Positions 1 to 8,373 of a DNA stretch of 64,000 nucleotides are shown here, piece after piece. This DNA comes from Roseiarcus sp963753135 (GTDB taxonomy: Bacteria > Pseudomonadota > Alphaproteobacteria > Rhizobiales > Beijerinckiaceae). Position 1 is the stretch's first letter; the number at the start of each line of letters is the position of its first letter. The stretch spans positions 1 through 64,000 of the forward strand of contig CAVWBA010000010.1 in the NCBI GenBank assembly GCA_963753135.1. Reading direction: 5' to 3'. The notes beneath the pieces are model-generated. The model did not search any database and was not told the origin of the DNA. It worked only from the letters and a program-made list of their open reading frames with translations. The position numbers were made by a program, and so were the translations under genes.

Positions 1-356
1 AACGCAACCCAAGCTATGCATTCGCATGTATTGCTTCGTAGGCGACGCTTTCCTTGCTCTGCGTTCTTTTTGCTGTGGATGAAAGCGCACATGTCAAACA
101 TAATCTTTATATGTACGCGTTCGCCAAAATTTGGGTCTGCAAAATTTCTGCGCGCGTGCGCCTTTTCTCTTCAGGGAGAATCCAACCCTCAAAAGCGGGG
201 TCTTTGAAGCGAAACAGTCAGGCGCCAAGAAAACCCAAACCGATCGATCTTATTCACATCGCAGATTAGTGAAAAATGGTGCGCCCGCGCCGCCGATGAC
301 CGGTCGGAGCGGGCGCTGCGACCGCCGCTGGGAGGAGGACCGGCGGTCGTAAGGCG
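1..356. other. No convincing gene; hairpin near right end
   Basis: This left edge holds only short overlapping reading frames with no recognisable protein. Its composition is less GC-rich than the genes to the right. The one clear structure is a perfect 9-bp inverted repeat (CGACCGCCG at 319-327, CGGCGGTCG at 341-349) with a 13-nt loop. It is not followed by a T run, so I do not call it a terminator. It could end a gene lying to the left of the window. Confidence 0.5.
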
Positions 357-360
357 GCGA

Positions 361-384
361 AAGACCCGCCGAGCGGCGGCGGGC
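361..384 (-). terminator. Rho-independent terminator after the amidohydrolase gene
   Basis: On the minus strand the sequence CCCGCCG, a five-base loop, CGGCGGG and then a T-rich stretch (TCTTTC) lies directly after the amidohydrolase stop codon. The arms are 365-371 and 377-383 on the plus strand. Position and shape fit the end of the leftward transcription unit. Confidence 0.6.
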
Positions 385-386
385 GT

Positions 387-1622
387 TTAGTTCAGCACGT
401 TCTTGATGAAGTCGCCATCTTTCATCACCAGCGGAATGTAACGCCCTTCCTCATCGAGGGCGGACAGGTCCTTGAGAGGATCCTTCTCGACGACGATGAG
501 ATCGGCATAGGCGCCGACCGCGACTGTCCCAACCTTTCCGCTCATCCTGATGAGTTCGGCCGCATTCAAGGTGGCCGAACGGATCACGTCGATCGCGGGC
601 AGCGTGCGCCCGCGGATGACGAACTCCCCGCCCTGGTACTTGTGCAGGAAGCCGAGCAGGTCGGTGCCGTAGGCCATCTTGACGCCGGCCTTATGCATGA
701 TCTCGAGCAACTCTGGGCTTTTCTTGATCACGTAGTCGAGCCGCGATGAGAAGCCAGGATCAAGCCGCAAGGCCTTCTCTTCCATCTTCTGCGATTCGTA
801 AGCGATGATCGTCGGGGTGACGATGACGTTCTTCTCTGCCATCAGCTTCGCAGTGGCCGGCTCAACGAGCGTCGCGTGCTCGACCGACTGGAAGCCGATC
901 TCGACGGCGCGGCGCACCGCCTCATCCGAATAGAGGTGGCCGCAGACATAGGTCTGCGCCTTGTCCGCCTCCTCGACAAACGTGGCCAACTCGTCCCGCG
1001 AAAAGCCAAGCCGCAGGATGGGGAACTTGCCCGAGGCCGCGCCGCCGGCCGCCATAACCTTGATGTACTGGGCGCCGTTGCGCAGCTCTTCGCGCACGGC
1101 GAAGCGGACGGCCTCGACGCCGTCGACGACGCGGCTGACCGATCCCAGGCGGCGATTGAGCGTTTCGACGTCGCTCCCGTCAAAGGGCTGACGAACGTCG
1201 GTATGGCCGCCCGTCTGGACGAACGCCTTGCCACAGATGAAGAGACGCGGCCCTTCAATGACCTTCTCGGCAATCGCGCGCTGGAAGCCGGCGTCGGCGC
1301 CGCCGAGGTCGCGCACGCTGGTGAACCCGCGCAAAAGCATCTGCTTCATGATGCGGGCGGCCTGCAGCGCGACGTACGAATCGGGCATGCGCGCGAAGTC
1401 GGCAGGGTCGGGGACGGGCGATACGATATGGACGTGACAGTCGATGAGGCCCGGCATCAAGGTCTTGCCGCGCAGGTCGATGCGGTGGGCCGACGAGTCC
1501 TTTATCGGCTTGTCCGAAATCTCCTTGATGAGCCCGTCGGCAACGCGGACAAAGCGGTCATGCTCGCCCTCGTCGCTCGAGCCATCGAGAATGCGCGCGT
1601 TTTCGAAGATCGCCGATTGCAT
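387..1622 (-). CDS. Metal-dependent amidohydrolase, imidazolonepropionase-like
   Basis: A 411-residue amidohydrolase-superfamily enzyme. Visible metal-site residues are the HVH pair (His63, His65), Lys188 in QYIKVMAAGG (the probable carboxylated lysine), His229 in CGHLY, His249 in EHATL and Asp321 in AYGTDLLG. The layout matches the cyclic-amidohydrolase/Xaa-Pro dipeptidase-like group that hydrolyses amide or imide bonds, usually in the cytoplasm, and no signal peptide is seen. The substrate cannot be read from sequence. It sits 167 bp downstream of leuD on the same strand and may be the last gene of that unit, which suggests it works on the compound handled by the neighbouring transporter and Leu-type enzymes. 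A terminator follows. Confidence 0.85.
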   Translation of the reverse strand: MQSAIFENARILDGSSDEGEHDRFVRVADGLIKEISDKPIKDSSAHRIDLRGKTLMPGLIDCHVHIVSPVPDPADFARMPDSYVALQAARIMKQMLLRGFTSVRDLGGADAGFQRAIAEKVIEGPRLFICGKAFVQTGGHTDVRQPFDGSDVETLNRRLGSVSRVVDGVEAVRFAVREELRNGAQYIKVMAAGGAASGKFPILRLGFSRDELATFVEEADKAQTYVCGHLYSDEAVRRAVEIGFQSVEHATLVEPATAKLMAEKNVIVTPTIIAYESQKMEEKALRLDPGFSSRLDYVIKKSPELLEIMHKAGVKMAYGTDLLGFLHKYQGGEFVIRGRTLPAIDVIRSATLNAAELIRMSGKVGTVAVGAYADLIVVEKDPLKDLSALDEEGRYIPLVMKDGDFIKNVLN

Positions 1623-1789
1623 GGCTCCTCAGGCTCCTCGCTGGTTTCGCCGCACGCCAGCGAGCGACGATCGTCGTTCATTTCGGCCGGGCTGACGGGC
1701 GCAATCTAGCGCAGGCCGGCCAATCTCAAAAACGTAATTCGGCATGCGCTCCTCGCCGTTGGCGACGCAAATCGTCCGGGGCCAACGCC

Positions 1790-2389
1790 TCAGTCGTTCT
1801 CGCGTCCGTACCGGTTGACGAACGCGTCGATTTCCTCGCGGTGGGACAAGGTGTAGTCGAGCTCGTCGAAGCCGCTCAAAAGGCAATATTTGGCGAATGG
1901 GTCGATTTCGAAGGCGTGCGTCGAACCGTCGGGCAGCGTAACGGTCTGCGCTTCGAGGTCGACCCGGATCGCCAGATCTGGCGTTTCGGCGATGCGCGCC
2001 AAGAGGTCGGTGACGACCGCCTCCGGAAGCCGGACCGGCAGAAGACCGTTCTTGACGCAGTTGTTATAGAAAATGTCGCCAAAACTTGGCGCGATGACAA
2101 CCTCGACGCCATAATCATGCAGCGCCCAGACGGCATTCTCGCGCGACGAACCGCAACCAAAATTGACATTGGCGACGACGACGCGCGCGCCACGATGGCC
2201 GGGCTGGTTCAGCACGAACTCGGGTCGTTCGGCTCCATTCGGGTCGAAGCGCAGGTCGTGAAACAGATACTGGCCAAAGCCGCCGCTGCGAGGCTTCGGC
2301 AGAAAGCGGGCGGGAATGATCTGGTCTGTGTCGATGTTTGGCTGAAAAAATGGGGCCGCCGACGATTCCAGATTCTTAAACGCCCTCAC
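1790..2389 (-). CDS. leuD: 3-isopropylmalate dehydratase small subunit (LeuD-type)
   Basis: A 199-residue LeuD-type swivel-domain subunit, the usual length. The family stretch FGCGSSREN (around residues 76-84) is intact, as is the N-terminal PNIDTDQIIPARFLP. With LeuC it forms the heterodimer that isomerises 2- and 3-isopropylmalate. The ATG lies one base past the leuC stop codon, so translation is probably coupled. Because the partner LeuC is atypical and the pair sits in a LysR-linked cluster with a transporter, this may be a paralogue acting on another hydroxy-diacid. Confidence 0.9.
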   Translation of the reverse strand: MRAFKNLESSAAPFFQPNIDTDQIIPARFLPKPRSGGFGQYLFHDLRFDPNGAERPEFVLNQPGHRGARVVVANVNFGCGSSRENAVWALHDYGVEVVIAPSFGDIFYNNCVKNGLLPVRLPEAVVTDLLARIAETPDLAIRVDLEAQTVTLPDGSTHAFEIDPFAKYCLLSGFDELDYTLSHREEIDAFVNRYGREND

Positions 2390-2390
2390 C

Positions 2391-3812
2391 TCATCCCCCA
2401 GGAAGCATCTTGCGCACGTCGGCCAGATGGCCTGCGACCGCAGCCGCGGCGGCCATCTGGGGGCTCAGCAAATGGGTGCGGGCGTTCCTTCCCTGCCGGC
2501 CGACGAAATTCCGGTTCGAGGTCGAGGCGCATCGTTCGAACTCGCCAACCGTTTCGCCATTCGTGCCGAGACACATCGAGCAGCCGGCCTCGCGCCACTC
2601 GAATCCGGCCTGTTTGAATATTGTGTCGAGGCCCTCCGCCTCGGCCTGCGCTTTCACCAGCCCCGATCCTGGAACGACCCAACCGCGCACATTGTCGTTC
2701 ACCTTGCGGCCCGCCACGACCGTCGCCGCGGCCCGCAAGTCCTCGATCCGCCCGTTCGTGCACGAGCCGATGAACACCCGATCGACAGCGACGGAGTCGA
2801 GCCTGTCGCCCGGCTTGAGGTCCATGTATTTGAGCGCGCGCTCCATGCTTTCGCGCCGTTCGGGATTGGGCGCGCCGGCGGGATCAGGAACCACGCCGTC
2901 GATCGGAGCGACATCCTGCGGGCTCGTGCCCCATGTCACCATCGGGGCGATTTCGGATCCGTCGAGGCTGACCTCGCTATCGAACTTGGCCTCGGAGTCG
3001 CTTGGCAGCTTGCGCCAACGGACAAGCGCCCGGTCCCATTCCTCGCCTTTGGGCGCATAGGGACGGCCCGAGAGATAAGAAAAGGTGGCGTCGTCTGGCG
3101 CAACCATGCCGGCGCGCGCGCCAGCTTCGATCGACATGTTGCAGACGGTGAGACGGCCTTCCATGGTCAGGCCGGAGATTGCCGAACCTGCATATTCGAT
3201 GACATGTCCGGTCGCGCCGGCCGTGCCGATGCGGCCTATAATGGCGAGAATGACGTCTTTGGCGCTGACGCCGGGCGCGAGCGGCCCGTCGACCGATATG
3301 CGCATGGTCTTTGGCGTACGCTGCCAAAGCGTCTGGGTCGCCAGGATGTGGTTCGCTTCGGTCATTCCAAGCCCGAACGCGAGCGCGCCGACCGCGCCAT
3401 GCGTGGATGTGTGGCTATCGGCGCAGACCACGATCATCCCGGGCTGGCTGATGCCCTGTTCGGGACCGACGACGTGGACGATTCCATGCCGCTGATCCTT
3501 CAGGCCGAACATCTGAACGCCAAAATCCGAGGTGTACTGGGCGAGAGACTCGACCATGTACCGCCGCTCGGCGTCAGGAATTTGCGAAGCCTCGCGCGTG
3601 TCGGTCGGCACATAGTGGTCGGGCGTCGCAAAAATCTGGGACGGCGCGTGCGGCTTGAGGCCACGCGCCGTCAAAAATTCGAAGGCTGGCGCATAGCCGT
3701 CGTGAATGAGATGACGATCGATATAAAGCAGCGTCTGGCCGTCCGACCGCTCGAGGATGCGGTGCCGGGTCCAGATCTTCTCGAACATCGTCCGAGCCGT
3801 CACGGCTGTCAC
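2391..3812 (-). CDS. leuC: 3-isopropylmalate dehydratase large subunit (LeuC-type, variant)
   Basis: A 473-residue aconitase-family large subunit. Cysteines expected to hold the 4Fe-4S cluster are visible in GSCTNGR and in CSMCLG, and CADSHTSTHGA is the family active-site stretch. The GTG at 3812 is preferred because GGGAGA lies six bases upstream; an ATG at 3788 is the alternative. After the second cluster cysteine pair the sequence is MCLGTNGETV, whereas bacterial LeuC commonly has MCLAMNPD-like sequence, so specificity may differ. The gene heads a leuC-leuD(-amidohydrolase) unit. A LysR-box-like dyad lies about 90 bp upstream, between it and the divergent regulator gene. Confidence 0.9.
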   Translation of the reverse strand: MTAVTARTMFEKIWTRHRILERSDGQTLLYIDRHLIHDGYAPAFEFLTARGLKPHAPSQIFATPDHYVPTDTREASQIPDAERRYMVESLAQYTSDFGVQMFGLKDQRHGIVHVVGPEQGISQPGMIVVCADSHTSTHGAVGALAFGLGMTEANHILATQTLWQRTPKTMRISVDGPLAPGVSAKDVILAIIGRIGTAGATGHVIEYAGSAISGLTMEGRLTVCNMSIEAGARAGMVAPDDATFSYLSGRPYAPKGEEWDRALVRWRKLPSDSEAKFDSEVSLDGSEIAPMVTWGTSPQDVAPIDGVVPDPAGAPNPERRESMERALKYMDLKPGDRLDSVAVDRVFIGSCTNGRIEDLRAAATVVAGRKVNDNVRGWVVPGSGLVKAQAEAEGLDTIFKQAGFEWREAGCSMCLGTNGETVGEFERCASTSNRNFVGRQGRNARTHLLSPQMAAAAAVAGHLADVRKMLPGG

Positions 3813-3902
3813 GAGGATTCTCCCTTCTCAATAGCCGGTCGGCGTGCAATTCATATAGGAGCCCGGTAACGACGGCCGAAATCGTACTTGGACAACCTAT
3901 CA

Positions 3903-3915
3903 TCGCGTTTCGCGA
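3903..3915 (-). promoter_or_regulatory. Candidate LysR box upstream of leuC
   Basis: TCGCGTTTCGCGA is a perfect dyad (TCGCG/CGCGA, 3-bp centre) with T-N11-A form, in the leuC-lysR divergent spacer. It is one of four like-oriented copies in the first 12 kb, each inside a longer conserved string close to TCATCGC-N5-GCGACG. I infer it binds the adjacent LysR regulator. Confidence 0.55.
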
Positions 3916-4099
3916 CGCATCTCAACGCCGCGTCGCCCGCAACGCCATATCTAACAAATACTTAATGCTGCGGACACGCTTTTGTAGCGGGGTCTTTGGA
4001 TGTAAGGTGCTAGTTGTCAAGCGATCCACCCCCCGAAGGCGCGCGGCGATTCGCAGGCCAGTCGGGAGGCCTTAGCGGTTATGGTTAGAATGTCTGCTG

Positions 4100-5047
4100 A
4101 TGCGTTTTGATCTGTTATCGTTGAAGTTGTTCATCGCGGTCTGCGAAAGCAAAAGCATTTCTCGCGCGGCCGCCCGCGAGCACATTGCAGCCTCCGCGGT
4201 CAGCAAACGAATTTCTGACCTTGAAGACCTTGTGAAGGCGCCGCTTTTTCACCGGACGACCAAAGGTCTCGAGCCGACCGCTTCCGCGCAGGCGCTCTTG
4301 CGGCACGCGCGGGTTATCATGCGCGACCTGCAACAGATGGAATCCGAACTCGCAGAGCATGCGACAGGCCTTTGCGGCAGCGTGCGAATTCACGCGAGCG
4401 TATCGACGATATTGCAGCATCTTCCCCGCGACCTCGCCAATTTCCTCGCAATCCATACGGCGATCCGCGTCGACCTCGAAGAGGGCACAAGCCAGCAAGT
4501 CGTTCGCTCAGTCGCCGAGAACGCAGCGGACATCGGCATTTTCGGCGGGTATCTTCCCGCGGCCGGGCTTCAGGTTCTCCCCTACCGGTCCGATAAGCTT
4601 CTGGCGATCATGCCGGTCGGACACCCCCTCGCCGAGCGCAAGAAAGTCAAATTCGCCGAGCTCGCGGAATTCGACCTCGTCGGTCCGCAAAAGGGCAGCT
4701 TCCTCGATTCGCTGGTCATGAAAGCAGTCAGCGAGCGCAATCTGGCGCTCAAGATGCGGATACGCGTCAACGGCTTCGAGACGGTCTGCAGCATGGTCGA
4801 GGCAAACCTCGGCGTTGGTCTTGTTCCCGAGCGTTGCGCCAAACGCTATGTCGCGGGAGGACAGGTGACAGCCGTGCCGCTTGATGAGGAATGGGCGACG
4901 CGCAACTGGAAGATCTGCGTGCGCGATCCGGCTTCGCAGCCCCCTCCCGTCCGCATGCTTGTGGAGCATCTCAGTTCAAAAGACTCCGACCGCCCCATGC
5001 GAGTGGTCAGCTTTGCCGGCGCTGCGACGGGTTCGCGCCGGGGATAG
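4100..5047 (+). CDS. LysR-family transcriptional regulator
   Basis: A 315-residue LysR-type regulator. The N-terminal winged helix-turn-helix is clear (SISRAAAREHIAASAVSKRI, about residues 18-37, then the usual LE-x-L-V), followed by a two-lobed periplasmic-binding-type co-inducer domain from about residue 90 to 295. It is transcribed divergently from leuC with 287 bp between start codons and ends just before the converging leuB stop. The position, with a T-N11-A dyad in the shared spacer and further copies before leuB and the two binding-protein genes, suggests it controls the whole leftward block. The co-inducer is unknown, perhaps a pathway intermediate. Confidence 0.9.
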   Translation: MRFDLLSLKLFIAVCESKSISRAAAREHIAASAVSKRISDLEDLVKAPLFHRTTKGLEPTASAQALLRHARVIMRDLQQMESELAEHATGLCGSVRIHASVSTILQHLPRDLANFLAIHTAIRVDLEEGTSQQVVRSVAENAADIGIFGGYLPAAGLQVLPYRSDKLLAIMPVGHPLAERKKVKFAELAEFDLVGPQKGSFLDSLVMKAVSERNLALKMRIRVNGFETVCSMVEANLGVGLVPERCAKRYVAGGQVTAVPLDEEWATRNWKICVRDPASQPPPVRMLVEHLSSKDSDRPMRVVSFAGAATGSRRG

Positions 5048-5060
5048 GCGCCGCCCCGAA

Positions 5061-6137
5061 TCAAGCGCTCGCCCGCACCGCCTTCACCACCGCTTCACCC
5101 ATCGCGTCGGTGCCAACCTTCTTGCCGCCCTCTTGCATGATGTCGGCGGTTCTATAGCCCTCAGCGAGCACCTCGCGGACAGCGTTCTCGATCCTCTTCG
5201 CATGCTCCTCCATGTCGAAGGAGTGACGAAGCATCATCGCGGCGGACAGAATCGCGGCGAGCGGATTGGCGATATTCTTGCCTGCTATGTCAGGCGCCGT
5301 TCCATGGACCGGCTCGTAGAGGCCCTTCTTGTTGTCGCCAAGGGAGGCCGAGGGAAGCATCCCGATTGAGCCGGTAAGCATCGCCGCGGCGTCGGAGAGA
5401 ATGTCGCCGAACACATTGCCCATGACCATGACGTCGAACTGACGGGGATCGCGCACGAGGTGCATGACAGCCGCATCGACATAGAGGTGGGTCAGCTCGA
5501 CGTCGGGATAGGACTTCCCGACGCGCGTTGCGACCTCTCGCCAGAGCATCATCGTCTCAAGCACATTCGATTTGTCCACCGAGCAAACCTTGCGGCGTCT
5601 TCGGCGCGCCTCGCGAAACGCGACATGAATGATGCGTTCGATTTCCGACTCGGAATAGCGCATCGTATTGAGGCCTTCGCGCTCGCCCGCGGCGTTTGTC
5701 TTAATGCCGCGCGGCTCGCCGAAATAGAGGTCGCCGTTGAGCTCCCGCAGCATGAGAATGTCGACGCCGCTGACCACCGACTGCTTGAGCGAGGATGCCT
5801 CCTCAAGCTCCGGAAAGAGGAAGATCGGTCGATAGTTGGCGAACAGCGTCAAGGCCTTGCGCAAGCGCAAGAGCCCATTTCCCGCCCCCTCGCTTGGCGG
5901 CCTCTTTTCATCCTCGACGACGCCCGTACCTCCGAGGAGGATCGCGTCCGAGGCTTGCGCCAGTTTTAGAGTTTCGGGCGGCAAAGCATCGCCGACAGCT
6001 TCCTGCCCGGCTCCGCCGATCGGCGCCTCCTTGAGTTCATACGACACCGAGTTCCCTAGAGTCGCTTCCAGAACTCTTACGGCTTGCGCGGTGACCTCCT
6101 TGCCAATTCCGTCGCCGGGAAGGACTGCGATCTTCAT
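5061..6137 (-). CDS. leuB: 3-isopropylmalate dehydrogenase (LeuB-type)
   Basis: An isocitrate/isopropylmalate dehydrogenase-family enzyme of about 358 residues, catalysing NAD-dependent oxidative decarboxylation of a beta-hydroxy acid. Visible motifs are LPGDGIG at the N-terminus, RELNGDLYFG, SVDKSNVLE with the catalytic lysine, GNVFGDILSD, and PVHGTAPDIAGK for NAD binding. I chose the ATG at 6137 because family members start MKIAVLPGDGIG; an ATG at 6146 and an in-frame extension to 6218 exist. Differences from common LeuB are GGTGVVEDEKRPPSEGAG where a GAVG-type loop is usual and YVDAAVMHLV where YVDNAAMQLV is typical. It converges with the LysR gene and has its own upstream LysR-box copy. 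Confidence 0.9.
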   Translation of the reverse strand: MKIAVLPGDGIGKEVTAQAVRVLEATLGNSVSYELKEAPIGGAGQEAVGDALPPETLKLAQASDAILLGGTGVVEDEKRPPSEGAGNGLLRLRKALTLFANYRPIFLFPELEEASSLKQSVVSGVDILMLRELNGDLYFGEPRGIKTNAAGEREGLNTMRYSESEIERIIHVAFREARRRRRKVCSVDKSNVLETMMLWREVATRVGKSYPDVELTHLYVDAAVMHLVRDPRQFDVMVMGNVFGDILSDAAAMLTGSIGMLPSASLGDNKKGLYEPVHGTAPDIAGKNIANPLAAILSAAMMLRHSFDMEEHAKRIENAVREVLAEGYRTADIMQEGGKKVGTDAMGEAVVKAVRASA

Positions 6138-6273
6138 TCTTGTCATCCACTCGTTGGTTCGGATTGAATGCGTCGCGCAGTCAAAAAGTCCACAGACGCG
6201 TTCGTCGGGGCAATGCAACCGACGTTATAAAGGGTCAAGCGTTGTCGCTAAGTCGCAATTCAGAACAGGTTCA

Positions 6274-6286
6274 TCGCAGATCGCGA
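6274..6286 (-). promoter_or_regulatory. Candidate LysR box upstream of leuB
   Basis: TCGCAGATCGCGA (one arm mismatch) lies 137-149 bp before the leuB ATG, in the spacer after the beta-lactamase-like gene. The flanks TTCA and CG match the copies before the two binding-protein genes. Confidence 0.5.
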
Positions 6287-6305
6287 CGGCCGGTCCTTGG
6301 CTTCG

Positions 6306-7496
6306 CTAAGCCGCCTTCGCCCCCGCGAGCTCCTCATAAACCGTCCGTTCGAACGCGCGGTAAGCCTTCAAGATTGTAGGATCTGCGAACGGGATCACCT
6401 GCGTCATGATGAGGCCGCCGATCTTCGCTGTCGGATCGATCCAGAAATAGGTGTTCGCGAGGCCGCCCCAGCTCAGGCTGCCCGGGTTCCGCCCTTCGGC
6501 CGAGCGCTCGAGATTAATGTGGAAGCTCAAGCCCCAGCCTTGGCGCTGTCCGGGGAACAAATCCACATCATGCGACAGATTGGGCATCACGATCTTGATC
6601 ACCCCGGCTTCAAGCGGCGCAACATGGTTTTGTCCCATGAGAGCGACCGTCTCCGGCTTCAGCACGGCCTGTCCGCTCTTCGATTTGCCCCCCGCAAGCA
6701 TCATCTGCATGAACGCGGCATAGTCGCCGGGCACGCCGCAGAGGCCGCCGCCGCCCATGAAGAATTCAGGATCCTGCGCGACCTCGTGGCCAGGTATGGG
6801 AGCGATCGTTCCGTCCGCATCCTTCTGGTGGACGGTTGCGCGGCGCGCCTTCTGTTCGGCTGTCTGGATGAAATCGGTGTCGTCCATGCCCAACGGATCG
6901 AACAGGTTCTTGCGCAGGTAGTCGCGCAGCGATTGGCCGCTGACCGCCTCGATCAATTGCCCGATCCAGTCGATGCTGATGCCATATTCCCATCGATCGC
7001 CAGGGTCGGCGAGCAGCGGCTGGTCGAGCGAGCGCCGCTTGCAGTGAATGAGATCGGGAAGTTCGTATTTCTCGAGATAGCGTAGGATGGCTCCGTTCGC
7101 CCAGTTGTATCCAAAACCGGCCGTATGCGTGAGCAATTGGCGCGGTGTGATCGGGCGCTTGGCAGGCCTCAGCTTCGGCGCGCCGTCGGCTTCGAAGCCG
7201 TCGAGCACTTGCACGGAGGCGAGCTCGGGCAGGACGTTGCTTGCTGGCTCATCGAGCTCGAGGCGTCCTTGCTCGACGAGCTGCATCGCGCCGGTCGAGA
7301 CGAGCGCCTTCGTCATCGAAGCGTACCAAAAGATCGTGTCGACCGTCATCGGCTCGCTGCGGCCGACGCCCTTCGTTCCCGCCGCGCCGCTATAGAGAGG
7401 GCCGCGGTCGTTCACGACCATCGCCACCGCGCCAGGCGCCGCGCCGGATTTGACGAGATCGTCAAGCACGCGATCAATGCGCTTGCTCATGCCCAT
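6306..7496 (-). CDS. Serine hydrolase of the beta-lactamase class C fold
   Basis: A 396-residue beta-lactamase-related protein (Pfam Beta-lactamase family: esterases, peptidases and EstB-like enzymes as well as AmpC). The nucleophile motif is S60-M-T-K63 in FWYASMTK; RWEYGIS supplies the tyrosine of the second motif. No signal peptide is visible, so a cytoplasmic esterase or amidase role is more likely than antibiotic resistance. The start at 7496 has AAAGG seven bases upstream. It follows the ABC ATPase gene by 45 bp and probably belongs to the transporter operon, perhaps hydrolysing the imported compound. The true substrate is unknown. Confidence 0.85.
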   Translation of the reverse strand: MGMSKRIDRVLDDLVKSGAAPGAVAMVVNDRGPLYSGAAGTKGVGRSEPMTVDTIFWYASMTKALVSTGAMQLVEQGRLELDEPASNVLPELASVQVLDGFEADGAPKLRPAKRPITPRQLLTHTAGFGYNWANGAILRYLEKYELPDLIHCKRRSLDQPLLADPGDRWEYGISIDWIGQLIEAVSGQSLRDYLRKNLFDPLGMDDTDFIQTAEQKARRATVHQKDADGTIAPIPGHEVAQDPEFFMGGGGLCGVPGDYAAFMQMMLAGGKSKSGQAVLKPETVALMGQNHVAPLEAGVIKIVMPNLSHDVDLFPGQRQGWGLSFHINLERSAEGRNPGSLSWGGLANTYFWIDPTAKIGGLIMTQVIPFADPTILKAYRAFERTVYEELAGAKAA

Positions 7497-7541
7497 GGGT
7501 CGCCTTTCCCTGTTAGTCCGTGCGCGCTTAAAACCGCCGGT

Positions 7542-8360
7542 TCAGGCTTGCGCCGCCGGCCCCGAGATCCCGTCATTTTTGCCAAGATGGGCGAACTCGC
7601 CGGCGACATCTTCGATCTGCTCGCCGCCCGCCATGAGCGAGAGGACCTCGACGCTGCTCTTCTCCCCGCGCCGGAAGCGAGCGGCGACCTGGCCCTGGAT
7701 CAGCACGACAAAATTGTCGCCTGCGGACATCGCGTGGTGCGCGTTATGCGTGATGAAGACGACGCCCACGCCCTGGGCCTTGGCGTGGTTGACAAACCGC
7801 AGGACGGTCGACGCCTCCTTGACGCCAAGCGCCGAGGTCGGCTCATCGAGGATCAGCACTTTTGCGCCGAAATACATCGCTCGGCCGATCGCGATGACTT
7901 GGCGCTCGCCGCCGGACAAGGTGCCAACCAGTTGCTCGCCGTCCCGCACGCGGGTGATGCCGAACTTCCGTATCTGCTCGAGCGCGATGCTGTTGCATCG
8001 CTCGGTGTCGAGCCAGCGGAACGGCGCGCGTCCCTTTTTCAGCTCGGCGCCGAGGAAGAAATTGCGCCCCACGCTCATGAGCGGGATCGTTCCCACCTCC
8101 TGGTGGACGGTGGCGATGCCGCGCGAACGCGCGTCACGCGGGTCGGCGAAGCGGGTCTCTTGTCCGTCGAGATAGATCGAGCCGCTGCTCGGCGGATGAA
8201 ACCCGGACAGGATCTTGATCAGCGTCGACTTGCCTGCGCCATTGTCTCCGAGCAAGCACACGACCTCACCCGGATGCACGGCGATCGACACGTCGGTTAG
8301 CGCTCTGACCCCCGCAAAATGTTTGCTGACGTTGCGCAGTTCGATGAGAGGCTCGGTCAT
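7542..8360 (-). CDS. Sugar-type ABC transporter ATP-binding protein
   Basis: A 272-residue single-domain ABC ATPase of the FrcA/monosaccharide (CUT2) group. Walker A is GDNGAGKST (about residue 38), the signature is LSGGERQ, and Walker B is VLILDEPTSAL. Classical RbsA-type proteins carry two ATPase cassettes; a single cassette of this length is typical of FrcA. An AGGAG-like site precedes the start. It is 13 bp downstream of the permease gene and would energise uptake by that permease. Confidence 0.92.
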   Translation of the reverse strand: MTEPLIELRNVSKHFAGVRALTDVSIAVHPGEVVCLLGDNGAGKSTLIKILSGFHPPSSGSIYLDGQETRFADPRDARSRGIATVHQEVGTIPLMSVGRNFFLGAELKKGRAPFRWLDTERCNSIALEQIRKFGITRVRDGEQLVGTLSGGERQVIAIGRAMYFGAKVLILDEPTSALGVKEASTVLRFVNHAKAQGVGVVFITHNAHHAMSAGDNFVVLIQGQVAARFRRGEKSSVEVLSLMAGGEQIEDVAGEFAHLGKNDGISGPAAQA

Positions 8361-8373
8361 GGGGCGAATGCTC

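Noticed and set aside
251..275. Possible fifth LysR-box copy (ATCGCAGATTAG)
   Set aside because: Matches only the left arm of the dyad, with no GCGA right arm, and lies downstream of the amidohydrolase gene.
876..1709. Long plus-strand open frame opposite the amidohydrolase gene
   Set aside because: It mirrors the real minus-strand gene, has no recognisable domain and arises from high third-position GC.
2427..3869. 480-residue plus-strand open frame opposite leuC
   Set aside because: Shadow of the conserved leuC gene; composition Arg/His/Gly-rich with no motifs.
195..3999. Shared 12-mer GCGGGGTCTTTG near 196-207 and 3987-3998
   Set aside because: Only two short copies in unrelated contexts; likely chance.
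6306..7496. Antibiotic-resistance beta-lactamase
   Set aside because: SxxK is present, but there is no signal peptide and the context is metabolic; the fold family is mostly esterases and peptidases.
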